64,000 nt of DNA from Triplophysa rosa (Eukaryota > Chordata > Actinopteri > Cypriniformes > Nemacheilidae): positions 4,241,426 through 4,305,425 of the forward strand of contig NC_079894.1 of the NCBI RefSeq assembly GCF_024868665.1, written 5' to 3'. Of the stretch, positions 28,001 to 34,874 are shown one piece after another (within the stretch, counting starts at the first letter, position 1; every line of letters begins with the position of its first letter). The position numbers and the translations under genes were made by a program. Below the pieces are notes generated by a model that was not told where the DNA came from, searched no databases, and saw only the letters and a list, made by a program, of their open reading frames with translations.

Positions 28001-31000
28001 GATTTGTATTAATATTTATGCTGCACTGTAAGTCAATGTGTGTAAATCGGTTATATGATATGACTAAAATAAATCTGTTGAGGAAAAATAGAAAAGCATC
28101 AATCAATTTATTGGAAGGTTTTTGTTCTTGTGAAATAAGCTCTGGAACTGATGTCTTGCTGATGTTTTTACAGAAATCATTGATTGTGATATTTAGTATA
28201 TTGACTGCTAAACTGTATATTTGTCCATTGTTCCTTGCAATGCACTGTAGCACACAATCATTCTTTTTTAAAATGACTTAGTCATTTAAATTATTTATTA
28301 TTTACAATATTATAAATATAGTATAAATATTCATATTTGTTGTGTAATAATCTAAGTGGGATAACATACCATCAGCTGATCATTATTGCTAAATAAATCC
28401 TTTCAGGATGACGCAGCATTCTTTAAAATTATTTGATATTTGTATTATTATTTTGCGTTAATCACCAACTGTACATTATCCTTTTTTAGTTTAACTATAC
28501 AAAAATACTAAATATTATTTATCATTTCAAACATCTCTATTCATCCTTATTAAATATTAAAATATTTCAAAATAGGAACATATTATTTCTCTATTCCTGT
28601 TTCTTTAGTACAAATAACATGAGATTTTCATTTTGAGGCTTCATTTTCGTGATATTTTTTGTTGACATGGTCATCTAAACGTCTGTGGTGTCCGTTCTGT
28701 CAGGATCTTAACATTTCTTTGCCATTGTTTTGTTTTGTGGCAGTTGTTTGTAAGGTTCAGGGGTGCGTTTCCCAAAAGCATGGTTAGCCAGCTATGGTCG
28801 CAAGTTCCGTCGTTTCAGCATAGTTCATCGATTCAAGTCTTTCCCGAAACGCTTGTTCCAACGATCAATCGCAAGCAGCATCGCAAAGTTGTGTAGTTGG
28901 AGCTACAGGTCTAGAGCTGTGGTTAGAAGCATAGTTCCTTATTATCAGGGGCGGACTGGCCATCTGGCGTACCGGGCGTTTTCCGGTGGGCCGCTAACGT
29001 ATGGGGCCGGAAGGGAGGCATTGGCTGCTAACGTATGGGGCCGTAACGGACGCATTTGCCGCTAACGTATGGGGCCGTAACGGAGGCGTTGGCCGCTTAG
29101 ACGGACGTATTATAAATGCGAATGCACGCAAAGCGAATACAAAAGACACGTATGCATTCACCCCCCCCTCAACAGATTCGGTGGAAGGCCGATGCGTGCC
29201 TAAAAATGCCAGGGCCGATTTTTCTTCCCAGTCCAGCCCTGCTTATTATTATGACATGTAGACTTTCATACATCATGCTTTTGAGCAAGGTAAACAAGCA
29301 ACATGCAGTGCATTCTATATCCATCCTTCGAAATATACAAATTTGATTTTACATCTTTTAGTTTGTCAAGAAAATAGAAGCGTTGTTTTTTTAAAAGTCC
29401 GCATGCGCCTGGATCCTACATGCTCTAGGACCCTGGGGAATCCCTGGGCGGAGTTACGTAGGAGGAAACTTATGAATGAGTTAAATATCGTGAAATAAAA
29501 CATTAGAGAGCATAAATACCATCACAAAAAATAGTTTTCAGATGCAGTGTACATTATTTACAGCAATAACATGACATTTAATCGATCCTCAGTTACTGTT
29601 CCATGATGCTTTAGCTTAGGCATTCGGTCATTACGTTTTTCCAGATTTTCCTATAATTCACTTGTTTTACATTCAGATGTTTTACTTAAACAATTCAGCA
29701 CGGTAGTTTTAATGAAGTGTGCACTCTCTGTATGTTGTTTAAGCAGCCAATTCACAAAACCATGAAATATGCTATAAATCAGAAAACTCTGCAAATGTTT
29801 CCACAGAATTTGTGCTGAATGCATTGCGCATATTTTTGTGCAATATCTTTGCATCAGGCATACAAGGCCTTATTTTATGGGGTCTATAGAGTATTGCTCC
29901 AATCACTAAAATCTACTGGAGGTACTTGAATCAGTCCATGATCTGGTTATAATGGTCTTCTCAATAACTTGATCATCATATGTTAAATAATTGCTGCCTT
30001 GCTTGCTTGTGAAAATGGTCATCTACAATGTTTTTTCGTCATTTGAGTTTACATTTTTATTGTAGTTTTATTAATATTTTGAATTCAGTTTTATTTTATC
30101 TAATTGATAATAGTTTATTTGTAACAATTTTATTATGAGCTTGTCGTTTTATTTGTCATTTAGTATTTCTATAATAGTTTACTTAATTTAATTAGTTGTA
30201 TTGTAGTTATATTTATATTTTAAATTGGTTTTTATTTTAATTTATTAATTGTAGTTATTTTTTAAGCAAGTTTGTTTGTTCATTTTTTTACATTTTTATA
30301 TTGCTGTATGACTTTATTTTATTTCAGCTTTAATTTAATTTTAGGGCCTCAATTTAAACATTATTGCTAAGGGAACATTTCTAATTTCGTTGTTTCCATT
30401 TTTCAGATATTATTTAAATTTATTTCATATCATTTAACAGAAATGTTTAAATAGTTAAAATAATTTAAATAATGCATTTTAGTTTAGTTTAACTGTTACT
30501 CTGAATTGGACAATACATAATATTAACTTTATATACTCATTTTATATTACATTTGTGCTTTTTACCCAAAGCTCCCAAGTTATACATAAAGTATAAAGTG
30601 CTAATAAATTGCCATCTTAATAAATTCAATCAATTTTACATTTAAATCTCACGCACTGAGGTAAAAATAAACAAACAAAGAAAAGTGCATCAGCTTGAAA
30701 CAAAAGAGTGAAAATGATATTGCTTATGACTTGGCTAGTAGAAACATGGCAGGGAGATCATTTTGGATTGGGTGCTGCAGAGATCTTCACAGCAGCTGCT
30801 CTTGCACATGGATATAGAATCAGGTAAAAGCTGCAGACTTTGAAACAGCTCCACATGCACATCAGAGCCAAACGTGTCTATGGCAGACTGCTGTTGTTTT
30901 CCTGTTATTGGCATGCGATCCTTTAGGTTAGGTGAAATCCTGTAGGAAGGCATTATGATGCATTTGAAATGTTTATGTTAAGTTAAATTTGATAATTGCA

Positions 31001-34000
31001 GTCTACTCCAGAAAGTTGAGCTAAGCTCCCCTGGGCATCACAAATGCACACAGATGTCAGAAGTGTGACATTCAAGAAGCTGGAGGAAGTTACAAGTTAG
31101 GATGTTTTGTTTGGAATAACAAGTGCACTTTTTATTTTTATGTGAACGGAATGGATGTTACCTACCAGAAAGTATAACAGAAATCTCTTTGGCAGGATTC
31201 ATGCATTTCATTCCTCTGAGGTTTGAGGAACATCCCTAGTCTCATGTTGAAGGAAAGTTACATTGAAGTAACACATGTATAAACTTGTAAAAGAAGTCAG
31301 TGACATGTTTAAGGCTGAAGTATGGTTCCCTTTGTACGCGTACGCGAGGGACAGCGTACTGTACGCGCACCGACGGAATTTTGTTACTTCGCGTACAAAG
31401 TACGCGCAGGTCGTGCGTGCACATTCCATTTCTTGCAGTAATTAGTTTAACCACCAGGTGGCAACCATGCCCTGGGAGCGTCGATTCAAGTAGTAGAAGA
31501 AAACCTGACCCCTGTAGGCCCGGAGAGGTATTGCAATATGTCGTAGTGCGCATGGGTCAAACCCCGTTTTTAAAAAAAAAATTAAATAACACAATATACA
31601 ACATGATGTACATTATGCATAACACATACATATACAATACATATTCTATAACATGTACAACCAGGAACAAAAAGCCAGAGTCTAATGTCAGTAGATCAAT
31701 CATATGTGAAACAGCAACGAGAAAAGCCGGTTGCGAAGCGCTAACAGCGTGCAGATTTTTTTTAATTCATTGCTTAGAACATAACAATACATCATTGTCA
31801 TCAGTTTACAAATCATAAAACAATAAATACAACAAATACAAGCCAGGGTCTTTCAGTCCAGTTTGAGTGCCAAGTCCTTAAATCCATTGTCCTTATTGCT
31901 TTAGAGTTTGTAGAGTATTCAATAGATTCAAAGTACATTTTCAAAGTACACGGTTTGCTTTTCGAAAAGTTACATTTGTGGATATGATACTTAGCTAGAA
32001 AAAATAAGGTTAATAAAATAATTTTCATCTTTTTCACAATTATAAAAAACAAAAAAAATTAAACATAAATTCAAAATTGGGGTTCACATGGCATTTGATA
32101 AAATCAAGAACATCGCACCAAAATGTCATTGTATAACTGCAATTCCAAAACAAATGATGTTTCCAGTTTCTAGAATGTGTCAAAACCCATGTGTATGTAT
32201 GTATGAGTCGAAGGACGTATACTTTGCAAAGCTGTGCGTTCATACCCGTAAAAAAATGAAGCATACCACAGACATTTCAGGTCCAGTCCATTGATTGTTT
32301 GTATATATAATAAAATAAGCGATTTAGTATTTAAGTTCCTCATATTTGTCAGAATGATTACAGGATGTATGCACCAAAAAGAAAATGTTATCGCTCACAG
32401 GTTATCTCACGACATCTGCTGGTACTGTATTACCATTTTTGTTTCTTTTAAGTATAAAACAATCTCTACGTTTCTCCTAAAATTGCATTAGGGAAATAAT
32501 AATAGAAACAAATTGGCAAAATACAAATAAATAAATAAAACATGGCGTTGTAAAATTTATGTTTGTAAAGATGAAATAATCTGGATTTGGGTCAATTTGA
32601 TGAGAAATATTTCATATTGCAATATTTAATAGTATTAACTCTAGATTGCCGACTTGACAAATCTGAGCTCAGTTTCTGATCTCAGTTGTTGAGATCTCTT
32701 CTGAAATACTAATGGAGACATTTCTGAGATTTTATCAGGACACAGTGGACTTACAGTACGCTAAGAAAACAGTTTCCATTTGCTCTTTGTTAAACTTCAT
32801 TGATGTCTAGGAGAAATAATTGAGACAAAAATATTAAAATAAAGGATTGTAAGTTATTCTTATGGGTGAGCACCTGCGTGTCTTTGAAGCTATTGAAAAC
32901 CTAAAACTATTATGAAAGCTCTTTTAATAGTAACATAATAACAAAATTGTGTTTTGAAATGATCAAGTGCTCAGAAAACAGCATTACACAACATTTATCT
33001 CATTTAATATCCTGATATTACTAGTGAGCACCACAATTCACAACTACTCAAACATCACATGAGCACATTGCCAACTACAAGAAAACTGTTTGTACATACA
33101 AGATAAACTATTTCAGCCAATAACAGAATTCTTTGCTTTGATTTGTTTTTACAGCCATTTGAGGGAGATGGTTGGTGTGACACCATTAACAACAGAGCGT
33201 ACTGCCAGTACGATGGAGGAGACTGCTGTCCATCCACTCTCTCCTCTAGAAAGGTAGATCAAATCCTAGATCTCATCTGAAAGGCTTCTCTTCTCCATTC
33301 ATCCTTCATGCTGCTTTATGCTTGTTCACTGGAGGCATTAAGACATAAAGCCGTCCATAACAATGTTTGTTGTGCAAAACACAGTTGAATAAAGTTTGAT
33401 TTCTTATGAATGCATCATTAGTCGTGCGGGTGGTGTACGGTCGGGGGAAGTGTCTGTCAGAATTACATGACTGGCTGCTACAGCTTTTATTAGCAGAGGG
33501 CCAGGTGTCAGCGGTCACGGGAAACTGTGAAACAGTGTTTTTTTTAACAAGCGGAGACTGAGAAAGTGAAATAAACCGTGAGGGACGGCATCCTGCCACC
33601 GTGGGTCCAGCGGAACTGGCACGCTCCTGTTTACGCAGGCCGTGGAAAAGTCCTCAGCTGCAGAGGGAGTGTGTTGGTGGGGCAGTCTGGTTTAACAGCG
33701 TCTAGGATTAATGCCATAGAGGACGATGACAGCCAAGGTTGGACAATAAAGTTTCTTCTCCTGTGGCTGTCTTTTTACTAAATACTGTACCTACAACATG
33801 CACAGGACTATCCAAAGCGACTTACAGACGAGAGAGCATTAAAGCCTACTTTGTTTTCCTGTATTCTCCGTGGGCCGTGCAAAGGCAAATATCCAGGCTT
33901 TGAATTTCAAGGATGACATTGTCATGGCAAAAAACATAAAGACGTCAAATTGGGTACATTTTTCAGATGTGTTAATAAATTGCATTGCGCCATCTCACAT

Positions 34001-34874
34001 TTCTTGTCTTCAAAAGAAATGCACTGCGCATAAATGTGCATGAATGTACATCAATGAGACAATTACATCCCATAAACATCAGGTAAAAGCTGAGCTTAGG
34101 CCTGTTTCTGCATTTCATGTTTACTTTTCCTGCTGTAGACCGCTTAGCTGGGAATTTGAGTTTATTTTGCAACCTGTGGTGATGGCATGAATCCTGGACA
34201 AGAATCTCCTCCTGTTGATTCTTAACATGTGTTCATCTGCTCACAGTCAGGCGATGATATCCGCTAAAGGACCGCTGTCCCGCTCTCATCGATCTTTCAA
34301 ACATTGAAACCCTTTACGTGTGAACAAACTAATACGCATTGCTTCATAGTTTAAAAAAGGGTCAAGTTTGTATGTAAATAAAATAATTGTCAAAAATATT
34401 ATTCATTAATAGTATATACTGTAAATATTACACTACAATAGTTGTACGTATGTACAGTATATATCTGATTAACTAATATTTATGATATGTATTTATTTCT
34501 TTTAAATCAATAGAGTACTATTCTATTCTATATTGGCTGAATAATTTGGTCAACGGTCGATACGTATCGAACATCTGGAAATGGGTAACGCTCATTATTT
34601 TGATCTACTGCAATGCCTCAAAGTATTTTCTAGCAGAATTATCCAAACCACACTTTGATCTCTTGTTCAAAGACTGCGTGTGGTTCCCACATACCGTATC
34701 AGATGTTTGCAGGGGAATACGTTTTTGGATGTCGTTTGTAAAGCTGCGCGTCTGATTGATTGACAGGTCATTCAGTTCGGGGTAGATTGCGATCACGACG
34801 AGTGCACCTGCCGTGACCCCGAAGCCGAGGAGAACAGGGGCACGGCCAAGAAGAAGGAGCCAGAAGTGCTGTGA
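880..34874 (+). CDS. pappa2: Pappalysin-2 (PAPP-A2), 3' part of a split gene, 13 exons to the stop codon
   Basis: PAPP-A2 is a secreted metzincin metalloproteinase that cleaves IGF-binding proteins (IGFBP-5 and -3 in mammals) and so releases IGF outside the cell. The 5' part with the zinc-binding catalytic domain lies left of the window. Exons seen: 880-1073, 2296-2409, 3772-3907, 3997-4171, 4494-4656, 5480-5657, 8455-8668, 12208-12376, 12519-12651, 13224-13333, 14889-14960, 33155-33253, 34767-34874. Their phases agree at every junction and give about 620 residues plus TGA. In order they encode a cysteine-rich segment ([10 protein letters not shown]), a linker ([15 protein letters not shown]), sushi/CCP modules with paired cysteines and Gly-x-Trp ([40 protein letters not shown]), the third Lin12/Notch repeat ([21 protein letters not shown]) and an acidic-basic tail. 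[11 protein letters not shown] and [13 protein letters not shown] resemble my recollection of PAPPA2 more than of PAPPA. The convergent astn1 neighbour supports the same paralogue. Confidence 0.93.
1172..2145. mobile_element. Non-autonomous hAT-like DNA transposon
   Basis: The ends form an imperfect inverted repeat: CAGGGTTGCCAGATCTGCG at the left and, reverse-complemented, CAGGGTTGCCAAGTTTGCGG at the right. The flanking octamers CTTGAATC (1164-1171) and CTTCAATC (2146-2153) differ at one base. An 8-bp duplication and CAGGG ends are hAT hallmarks. No transposase coding is visible in the 974 bp. It fills most of the intron between the first two pappa2 exons. Confidence 0.75.
1899..1941. repeat. 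Perfect 16-bp stem inverted repeat
   Basis: GGGCCAGATTTACTAA (1899-1914) and TTAGTAAATCTGGCCC (1926-1941) are exact reverse complements around an 11-nt loop. It lies inside the hAT-like element at 1172-2145 and could be part of it or a small nested insertion. Confidence 0.8.
2296..2409 (+). CDS. pappa2: pappa2 exon, 38 residues
   Basis: CAG at 2293-2295 precedes it and GT at 2410 follows; it is phase 0 at both ends. It encodes [12 protein letters not shown] through DQPVWLK with two cysteines. The QPVWLK end joining to VGFERPG in the next exon matches the pattern I recall for PAPPA2 (VWLK, then a short FNRPG-like motif). No function is assigned to this segment alone. Confidence 0.88.
2501..2999. 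mobile_element. TTAA-flanked non-autonomous DNA transposon
   Basis: TTAAAGGTGCAGTTTGTAA at the left end is matched exactly in reverse complement at the right end, so there is a 19-bp inverted repeat that includes the TTAA. A TTAA target site is typical of Kolobok and piggyBac superfamilies. The 499-bp interior has no transposase. A related head (TTAAAGGTGCAGT) occurs near 23850 and 59725. Confidence 0.65.
3358..3694. mobile_element. hAT-like MITE, copy 1 (337 bp)
   Basis: Ends TAGGGCTGTCAAACGATTAA and its reverse complement, including the paired GATTAATCGCGATTAATCG motif at both sides. The 8-bp target duplication ATTATTTG is exact (3350-3357 and 3695-3702). The AT-rich interior has no coding. 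It has the same length and ends as the element at 44019-44355. Confidence 0.85.
3772..3907 (+). CDS. pappa2: pappa2 exon, beta-rich linker
   Basis: TTTTGCAG precedes it and GT at 3908 follows; it starts at phase 0 and ends with one base of a glycine codon. It encodes [20 protein letters not shown], then a segment with two cysteines, then TTGKKHLLG. The intron after it is only 89 bp. Confidence 0.9.
3997..4171 (+). CDS. pappa2: pappa2 exon, linker before the sushi modules
   Basis: It starts after CATAG at 3992-3996 and completes a GGT codon, then encodes [18 protein letters not shown], a segment with the potential N-glycosylation sites NVTHNLS and NFSS, and [17 protein letters not shown]. The donor is GG|GTGCGC at 4172, chosen because it is the only nearby GT that leaves two bases, as the next exon requires. 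Reading on would continue open but without homology. Confidence 0.87.
4172..4493 (+). other. pappa2 intron, 322 bp
   Basis: It holds a stretch rich in ACACAC/CATGCA near 4203-4260 and a polypyrimidine tract before the acceptor at 4493. Nothing else was recognised. Confidence 0.5.
4494..4656 (+). CDS. pappa2: pappa2 exon: start of the sushi (CCP) array
   Basis: A long T/C tract ending CAG at 4491-4493 precedes the exon. It begins with one base completing a glycine codon, then [18 protein letters not shown], then a run with cysteines typical of a sushi module ([18 protein letters not shown]), ending HIHQ at a codon boundary before GTGCGT. The module is completed by the next exon. Confidence 0.9.
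4924..5155. repeat. Cyprinid palindromic MITE, partial copy
   Basis: Begins TTAAAGGGATAGTTCACC, then the AGAACACAAAAGAAGATATT block, the CCCCCATTGACTTCCATTG centre and the mirrored TTCTTCTTTTGTGTTC block, ending near GAAATGACAGAA. The right end is degraded. The same family occurs at 13695, 40100 and 63183, with fragments at 19622, 26932 and 49672. Confidence 0.75.
5480..5657 (+). CDS. pappa2: pappa2 exon: end of CCP1 and most of CCP2
   Basis: GTCTCTCAG precedes it; phase 0 start, one base left at the end, donor GTGAGG at 5658. It encodes [18 protein letters not shown], closing CCP1 with the usual Cys-x-Gly-x-Trp-x-Cys pattern, then [20 protein letters not shown] through [12 protein letters not shown], which begins CCP2. 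Confidence 0.92.
5658..8454 (+). other. pappa2 intron, 2.8 kb
   Basis: Contains a stretch near 6690-6780 (GATATCG, GCCGATACCGATATTAAAAA) that looks like the end of a DNA transposon, and the dispersed repeat at about 7530-7905. Open frames at 6226-6516 lack splice support or recognisable domains and are not called. Confidence 0.5.
7530..7905 (-). repeat. Dispersed repeat, inverted relative to the copy at 53777-54446
   Basis: The reverse complement of this stretch matches 53800-54440: GGATCTATTGACAGAAATGC, AGCTATTTCTATCTAC, CTTACATGGAATTC, CATGTTGTTTCTACAG, ACGACATCTTTGTCC, GCTTCGAAAGGGAG and CTAGATGCCG all recur in order. No protein-coding content is apparent. Family unknown; TTAA-like ends on the other copy suggest a DNA transposon. 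Confidence 0.6.
8455..8668 (+). CDS. pappa2: pappa2 exon: end of CCP2 and most of CCP3
   Basis: TTTCAG ends at 8454; the exon completes a glycine codon and leaves AA for the next exon; the donor is GTGAGT at 8669. It encodes [20 protein letters not shown], then [17 protein letters not shown], a Gly-rich loop, [15 protein letters not shown] and NKRPRK. The basic cluster in CCP3 is where the related PAPP-A carries surface glycosaminoglycan-binding residues. Whether it binds here is not shown by the sequence. Confidence 0.93.
9361..9400 (+). repeat. DANA-type SINE tail fragment
   Basis: TTTGGATAAAAGCGTCTGCT followed by AAATGACTAAATGTAAA is the 3' tail motif of DANA-like fish SINEs. Only the tail is present. 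Reverse or degraded versions occur at 11598-11640, 33808-33835, 48366-48416 and 52985-53030. Confidence 0.65.
9802..10735 (-). mobile_element. L2-clade LINE fragment with reverse transcriptase piece
   Basis: Read on the - strand, 10723-10457 encodes [10 protein letters not shown] and the polymerase motif [10 protein letters not shown], followed after deletions by [15 protein letters not shown] (near 10215-10165) and [12 protein letters not shown] (near 10090-10050). The 3' end carries a compact GC-rich hairpin-like segment and ends ATAAACTTTGCTTGC. The order fits an L2-type LINE cut by internal deletions and truncated at the 5' end. No intact protein remains. Confidence 0.75.
10768..11560 (-). 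mobile_element. Second L2-type LINE fragment, internally deleted
   Basis: The segment starting ATTCAATTTTGTTTATATGC matches the 3' end of the larger LINE at 20041, including the GTGCATGGTGTTTATAGA block, CTTGGCTGAAAAGATGTGTC (compare 21075) and ATTTAAAAGAAGGAAATTAC (compare 22350). Blocks are missing between them. It is a degraded relative of the same family, also on the - strand. The right boundary is approximate. Confidence 0.65.
12208..12376 (+). CDS. pappa2: pappa2 exon: end of CCP3 and most of CCP4
   Basis: TTTTCAG ends at 12207; the first G completes a lysine codon and the exon ends at a codon boundary before GTAGCT. It encodes [18 protein letters not shown] (end of CCP3) and [14 protein letters not shown] through [12 protein letters not shown] (CCP4). 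The following intron is only 142 bp. Confidence 0.93.
12519..12651 (+). CDS. pappa2: pappa2 exon: end of CCP4, start of CCP5
   Basis: The acceptor is TAAAG at 12514-12518, an AAG rather than CAG site. It was chosen because it gives phase 0; a CAG five bases downstream would not. The exon encodes [18 protein letters not shown], then [20 protein letters not shown], and leaves one base before GTAAGG. Confidence 0.9.
12652..13223 (+). other. pappa2 intron, 572 bp
   Basis: AT-rich with a short TATATA run near 12776-12790. No repeat or gene was recognised. Confidence 0.5.
13224..13333 (+). CDS. pappa2: pappa2 exon: CCP5 core
   Basis: GGCAG ends at 13223; the exon completes a glycine codon and ends at a codon boundary before GTGAGG. 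It encodes [20 protein letters not shown], then [15 protein letters not shown]. The last motif is strongly conserved in pappalysins. Confidence 0.92.
13695..14018. repeat. Cyprinid palindromic MITE, near-complete copy
   Basis: Left end TTTAAAGTGATAGTTCACCC and right end GGGTGACCTATGACTTTAA frame two long inverted arms (TTTACTCACCCTCTTGTCAT against ATGACAAGAGGGTGAGTAAA with small differences). The centre has GGACCCCATTCAC and its mirror. No coding is present. It is the best-preserved copy of this family in the window. Confidence 0.8.
14889..14960 (+). CDS. pappa2: pappa2 exon: end of CCP5, 24 residues
   Basis: CTCTGTCAG precedes it and GTGAGT follows; phase 0 at both ends. It encodes [19 protein letters not shown], then IQSCE, closing the last sushi module and leading into the Lin12/Notch repeat. 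The next intron is 18,194 bp, the largest in the window. Confidence 0.92.
15380..15945. repeat. AT-rich non-autonomous DNA repeat with TTTTACAGT/ACTGTAAAA motifs
   Basis: Repeated ACTGTA, TTTTACTGGCACCCC (two copies, near 15764 and 15920) and CAAATTACAGTTTTTACGGG-like blocks are typical of a common fish DNA-transposon-derived repeat. Ends and target duplication were not resolved. Confidence 0.45.
18400..18763. mobile_element. Small inverted-repeat element
   Basis: GGTCTCATTCACTAA at the left and TTAGTGGATGAGAC at the right are near-perfect reverse complements. ACATT flanks both ends (18395-18399 and 18764-18768), a possible 5-bp duplication. GCGTACGCACGT-type palindromes lie just inside the left end and GCGTACGCGAG inside the right. 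No coding. Confidence 0.5.
20041..23740 (-). mobile_element. L2-clade LINE, 5'-truncated, 3.7 kb, with an insertion
   Basis: Read on the - strand from about 23740: a linker ([20 protein letters not shown]), reverse transcriptase motifs ([45 protein letters not shown]), a polymerase box as [11 protein letters not shown] reached only after frame changes, [19 protein letters not shown], then the C-terminal region ([40 protein letters not shown]). The 3' end is AAATAAAATTGAATTGAATTG-like (complement of 20041-20065). The endonuclease domain is absent. Frameshifts around 22400-22720 and an insertion at 21541-22097 mean it is dead. Confidence 0.85.
21541..22097 (-). mobile_element. LTR-like insertion (possible solo LTR) inside the LINE
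   Basis: 557 bp beginning TGTCACGGT and ending ACCGTGACA, flanked by an exact 6-bp duplication AATAAG (21535-21540 and 22098-22103). TG...CA ends and a short duplication suit a solo LTR. In - orientation there is an AATAAA near the 3' part (AATAAAAGTCTTGTTTTG). The inverted termini are longer than most LTRs have, so a small DNA transposon is an alternative. No protein coding was found. A related element is at 45874-46299. Confidence 0.65.
23741..25037. other. Repeat-like intron stretch
   Basis: Starts near TTAAAGGTGCAGTGAATTGG (23849), a head resembling the TTAA-flanked element at 2501, and continues through GC-rich dispersed sequence (AGGGCGGGCCGCAT, CCGCGATCGCGGGTC). I could not find a matching right end. 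No gene was recognised. Confidence 0.4.
25040..26248 (+). mobile_element. Tc1-like transposon, full length, inactive
   Basis: Ends TACACTCACCTAAAGGATTA and TAATCCTTTAGGTGAGTGTA are exact reverse complements, extended by ATTAGGAACACC on both sides, and TA dinucleotides flank the element (25038-25039, 26249-26250). Length is 1,209 bp, normal for Tc1 elements. The inverted repeats are short, as in many fish Tc1 families. It contains one damaged transposase gene. Confidence 0.9.
25190..26212 (+). pseudogene. Tc1-like DDE transposase, broken
   Basis: The frame from ATG at 25190 gives a paired-type helix-turn-helix DNA-binding region ([33 protein letters not shown]), then the first catalytic Asp in VAWSDESRF (near residue 154) and the second in GYFQQDN (near residue 247), consistent with a DD34E enzyme. 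After [11 protein letters not shown] the frame is lost. The expected SPDLNPIEHLWD block is changed: LNPI and WDVVE lie in different frames with two bases missing where the catalytic Glu codon should be. The original C-terminus is still readable in another frame ([19 protein letters not shown]) to a TAG at 26210-26212. The 331-codon open frame to 26185 is a frameshift product. Confidence 0.88.
26253..26530 (+). repeat. tRNA-derived SINE
   Basis: The head has RNA polymerase III promoter boxes: TGGCCTAATGG (A box, near 26262) and GGTTCAATTCC (B box, near 26306). A conserved fish SINE body follows (CCTTGAGCAAGGCACCTTAC, CTGCCCACTGCTCCGGG) and a tail of AATCTAAAATCTAAAAAATC repeats. It begins immediately after the Tc1 element, and TATATA on both sides may be its target duplication. 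It is not a functional tRNA gene. Confidence 0.8.
26932..27060. repeat. Degraded fragment of the cyprinid palindromic MITE
   Basis: GTCACCCAAACATTTTCATT, TTATTCATCCTTATTTCATT and GGCCCCCATTGACTTCCATT occur in the family order, but the right half is missing. Confidence 0.55.
28752..28950 (+). repeat. Fish dispersed repeat with GGGTGCGTTTCCCAAAAGC head
   Basis: The start GGGTGCGTTTCCCAAAAGCA and internal blocks (TTTCCCGAAACGCTTG, CAACGATCAATCGCAAG) resemble a repeat I have seen widely in fish genomes. Family and boundaries are not established here. Confidence 0.4.
28993..29094 (+). repeat. Minisatellite, three 34-bp units
   Basis: Units at 28993-29026, 29027-29060 and 29061-29094 all begin GCTAACGTATGGGGCCG. 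Units 2 and 3 differ at three or four bases; unit 1 is more diverged (GGAAGGGAGG in place of GTAACGGANG). The unit is much more GC-rich than its surroundings. Confidence 0.85.
30041..30420. repeat. T/A-rich low-complexity repeat
   Basis: Long T-rich stretch with repeated TTTTATT and AGTTTAT words, ending with AACATTTCTAATTTCGTTG. A similar T-rich stretch with AACATTTCTCTTCTTCGTT occurs at about 41080-41330, so the two may be copies of one family. Confidence 0.45.
31312..31585 (+). repeat. Dispersed repeat with A-run end, copy 1
   Basis: Blocks AGGCTGAAGTATGGTTCCC, GCGAGGGACAG, AATTTTGTTACTTCGCGTAC, CATTCCATTTCTTGCAGTAA, CCACCAGGTGGCAAC and GGAGAGGTATTGCAATATGT recur in the same order at 53893-54172. 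Both copies end in a run of about ten A residues, which suggests retroposition. The 172-codon open frame across it is accidental. Confidence 0.65.
33155..33253 (+). CDS. pappa2: pappa2 exon: third Lin12/Notch repeat (LNR3)
   Basis: TTTTTACAG precedes it and GTAGAT follows; phase 0 at both ends, 33 residues. It encodes [18 protein letters not shown], then YDGGDCC, the classic calcium-binding Lin12/Notch repeat pattern, then STLSSRK. In PAPP-A the distant LNR3 works with LNR1 and LNR2 to set substrate choice; the equivalent role here is inferred. Confidence 0.95.
33254..34766 (+). other. Last pappa2 intron, 1.5 kb
   Basis: Contains a short DANA-like tail fragment near 33808-33835 (CTATCCAAAGCGACTTACAG). 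Nothing else was recognised; open frames at 33306-33599 and 33578-33781 have no supporting signal. Confidence 0.5.
34767..34874 (+). CDS. pappa2: pappa2 terminal exon with stop codon
   Basis: TTGACAG ends at 34766. The exon encodes [20 protein letters not shown], then [15 protein letters not shown] and TGA at 34872-34874. The tail after AEEN is a basic-acidic extension. As I recall, mammalian PAPPA2 ends within a residue or two of that point, so the extension may be fish-specific. Confidence 0.93.
   Translation, partial: VIQFGVDCDHDECTCRDPEAEENRGTAKKKEPEVL

Larger units (their letters stand above)
14961..33154 (+). other. 18.2-kb pappa2 intron between the CCP5 and LNR3 exons
   Basis: No pappa2 exon is needed here because the phases of the flanking exons (both 0) join directly into [14 protein letters not shown], a conserved junction. 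The intron carries most of the large mobile elements, listed separately. Stretches 16000-17850, 26520-26920 and 29240-30040 show nothing I recognise. Confidence 0.8.

Noticed and set aside
31300..31818. 172-codon + strand open frame
   Set aside because: It runs across a dispersed repeat with a second copy at 53893-54172, where the frame is not kept.
880..34874. Assignment to PAPPA rather than PAPPA2
   Set aside because: The C-terminal motifs ([28 protein letters not shown]) and the astrotactin-1-like neighbour fit PAPPA2 better. This rests on recalled family sequences, so a phylogeny should confirm it.
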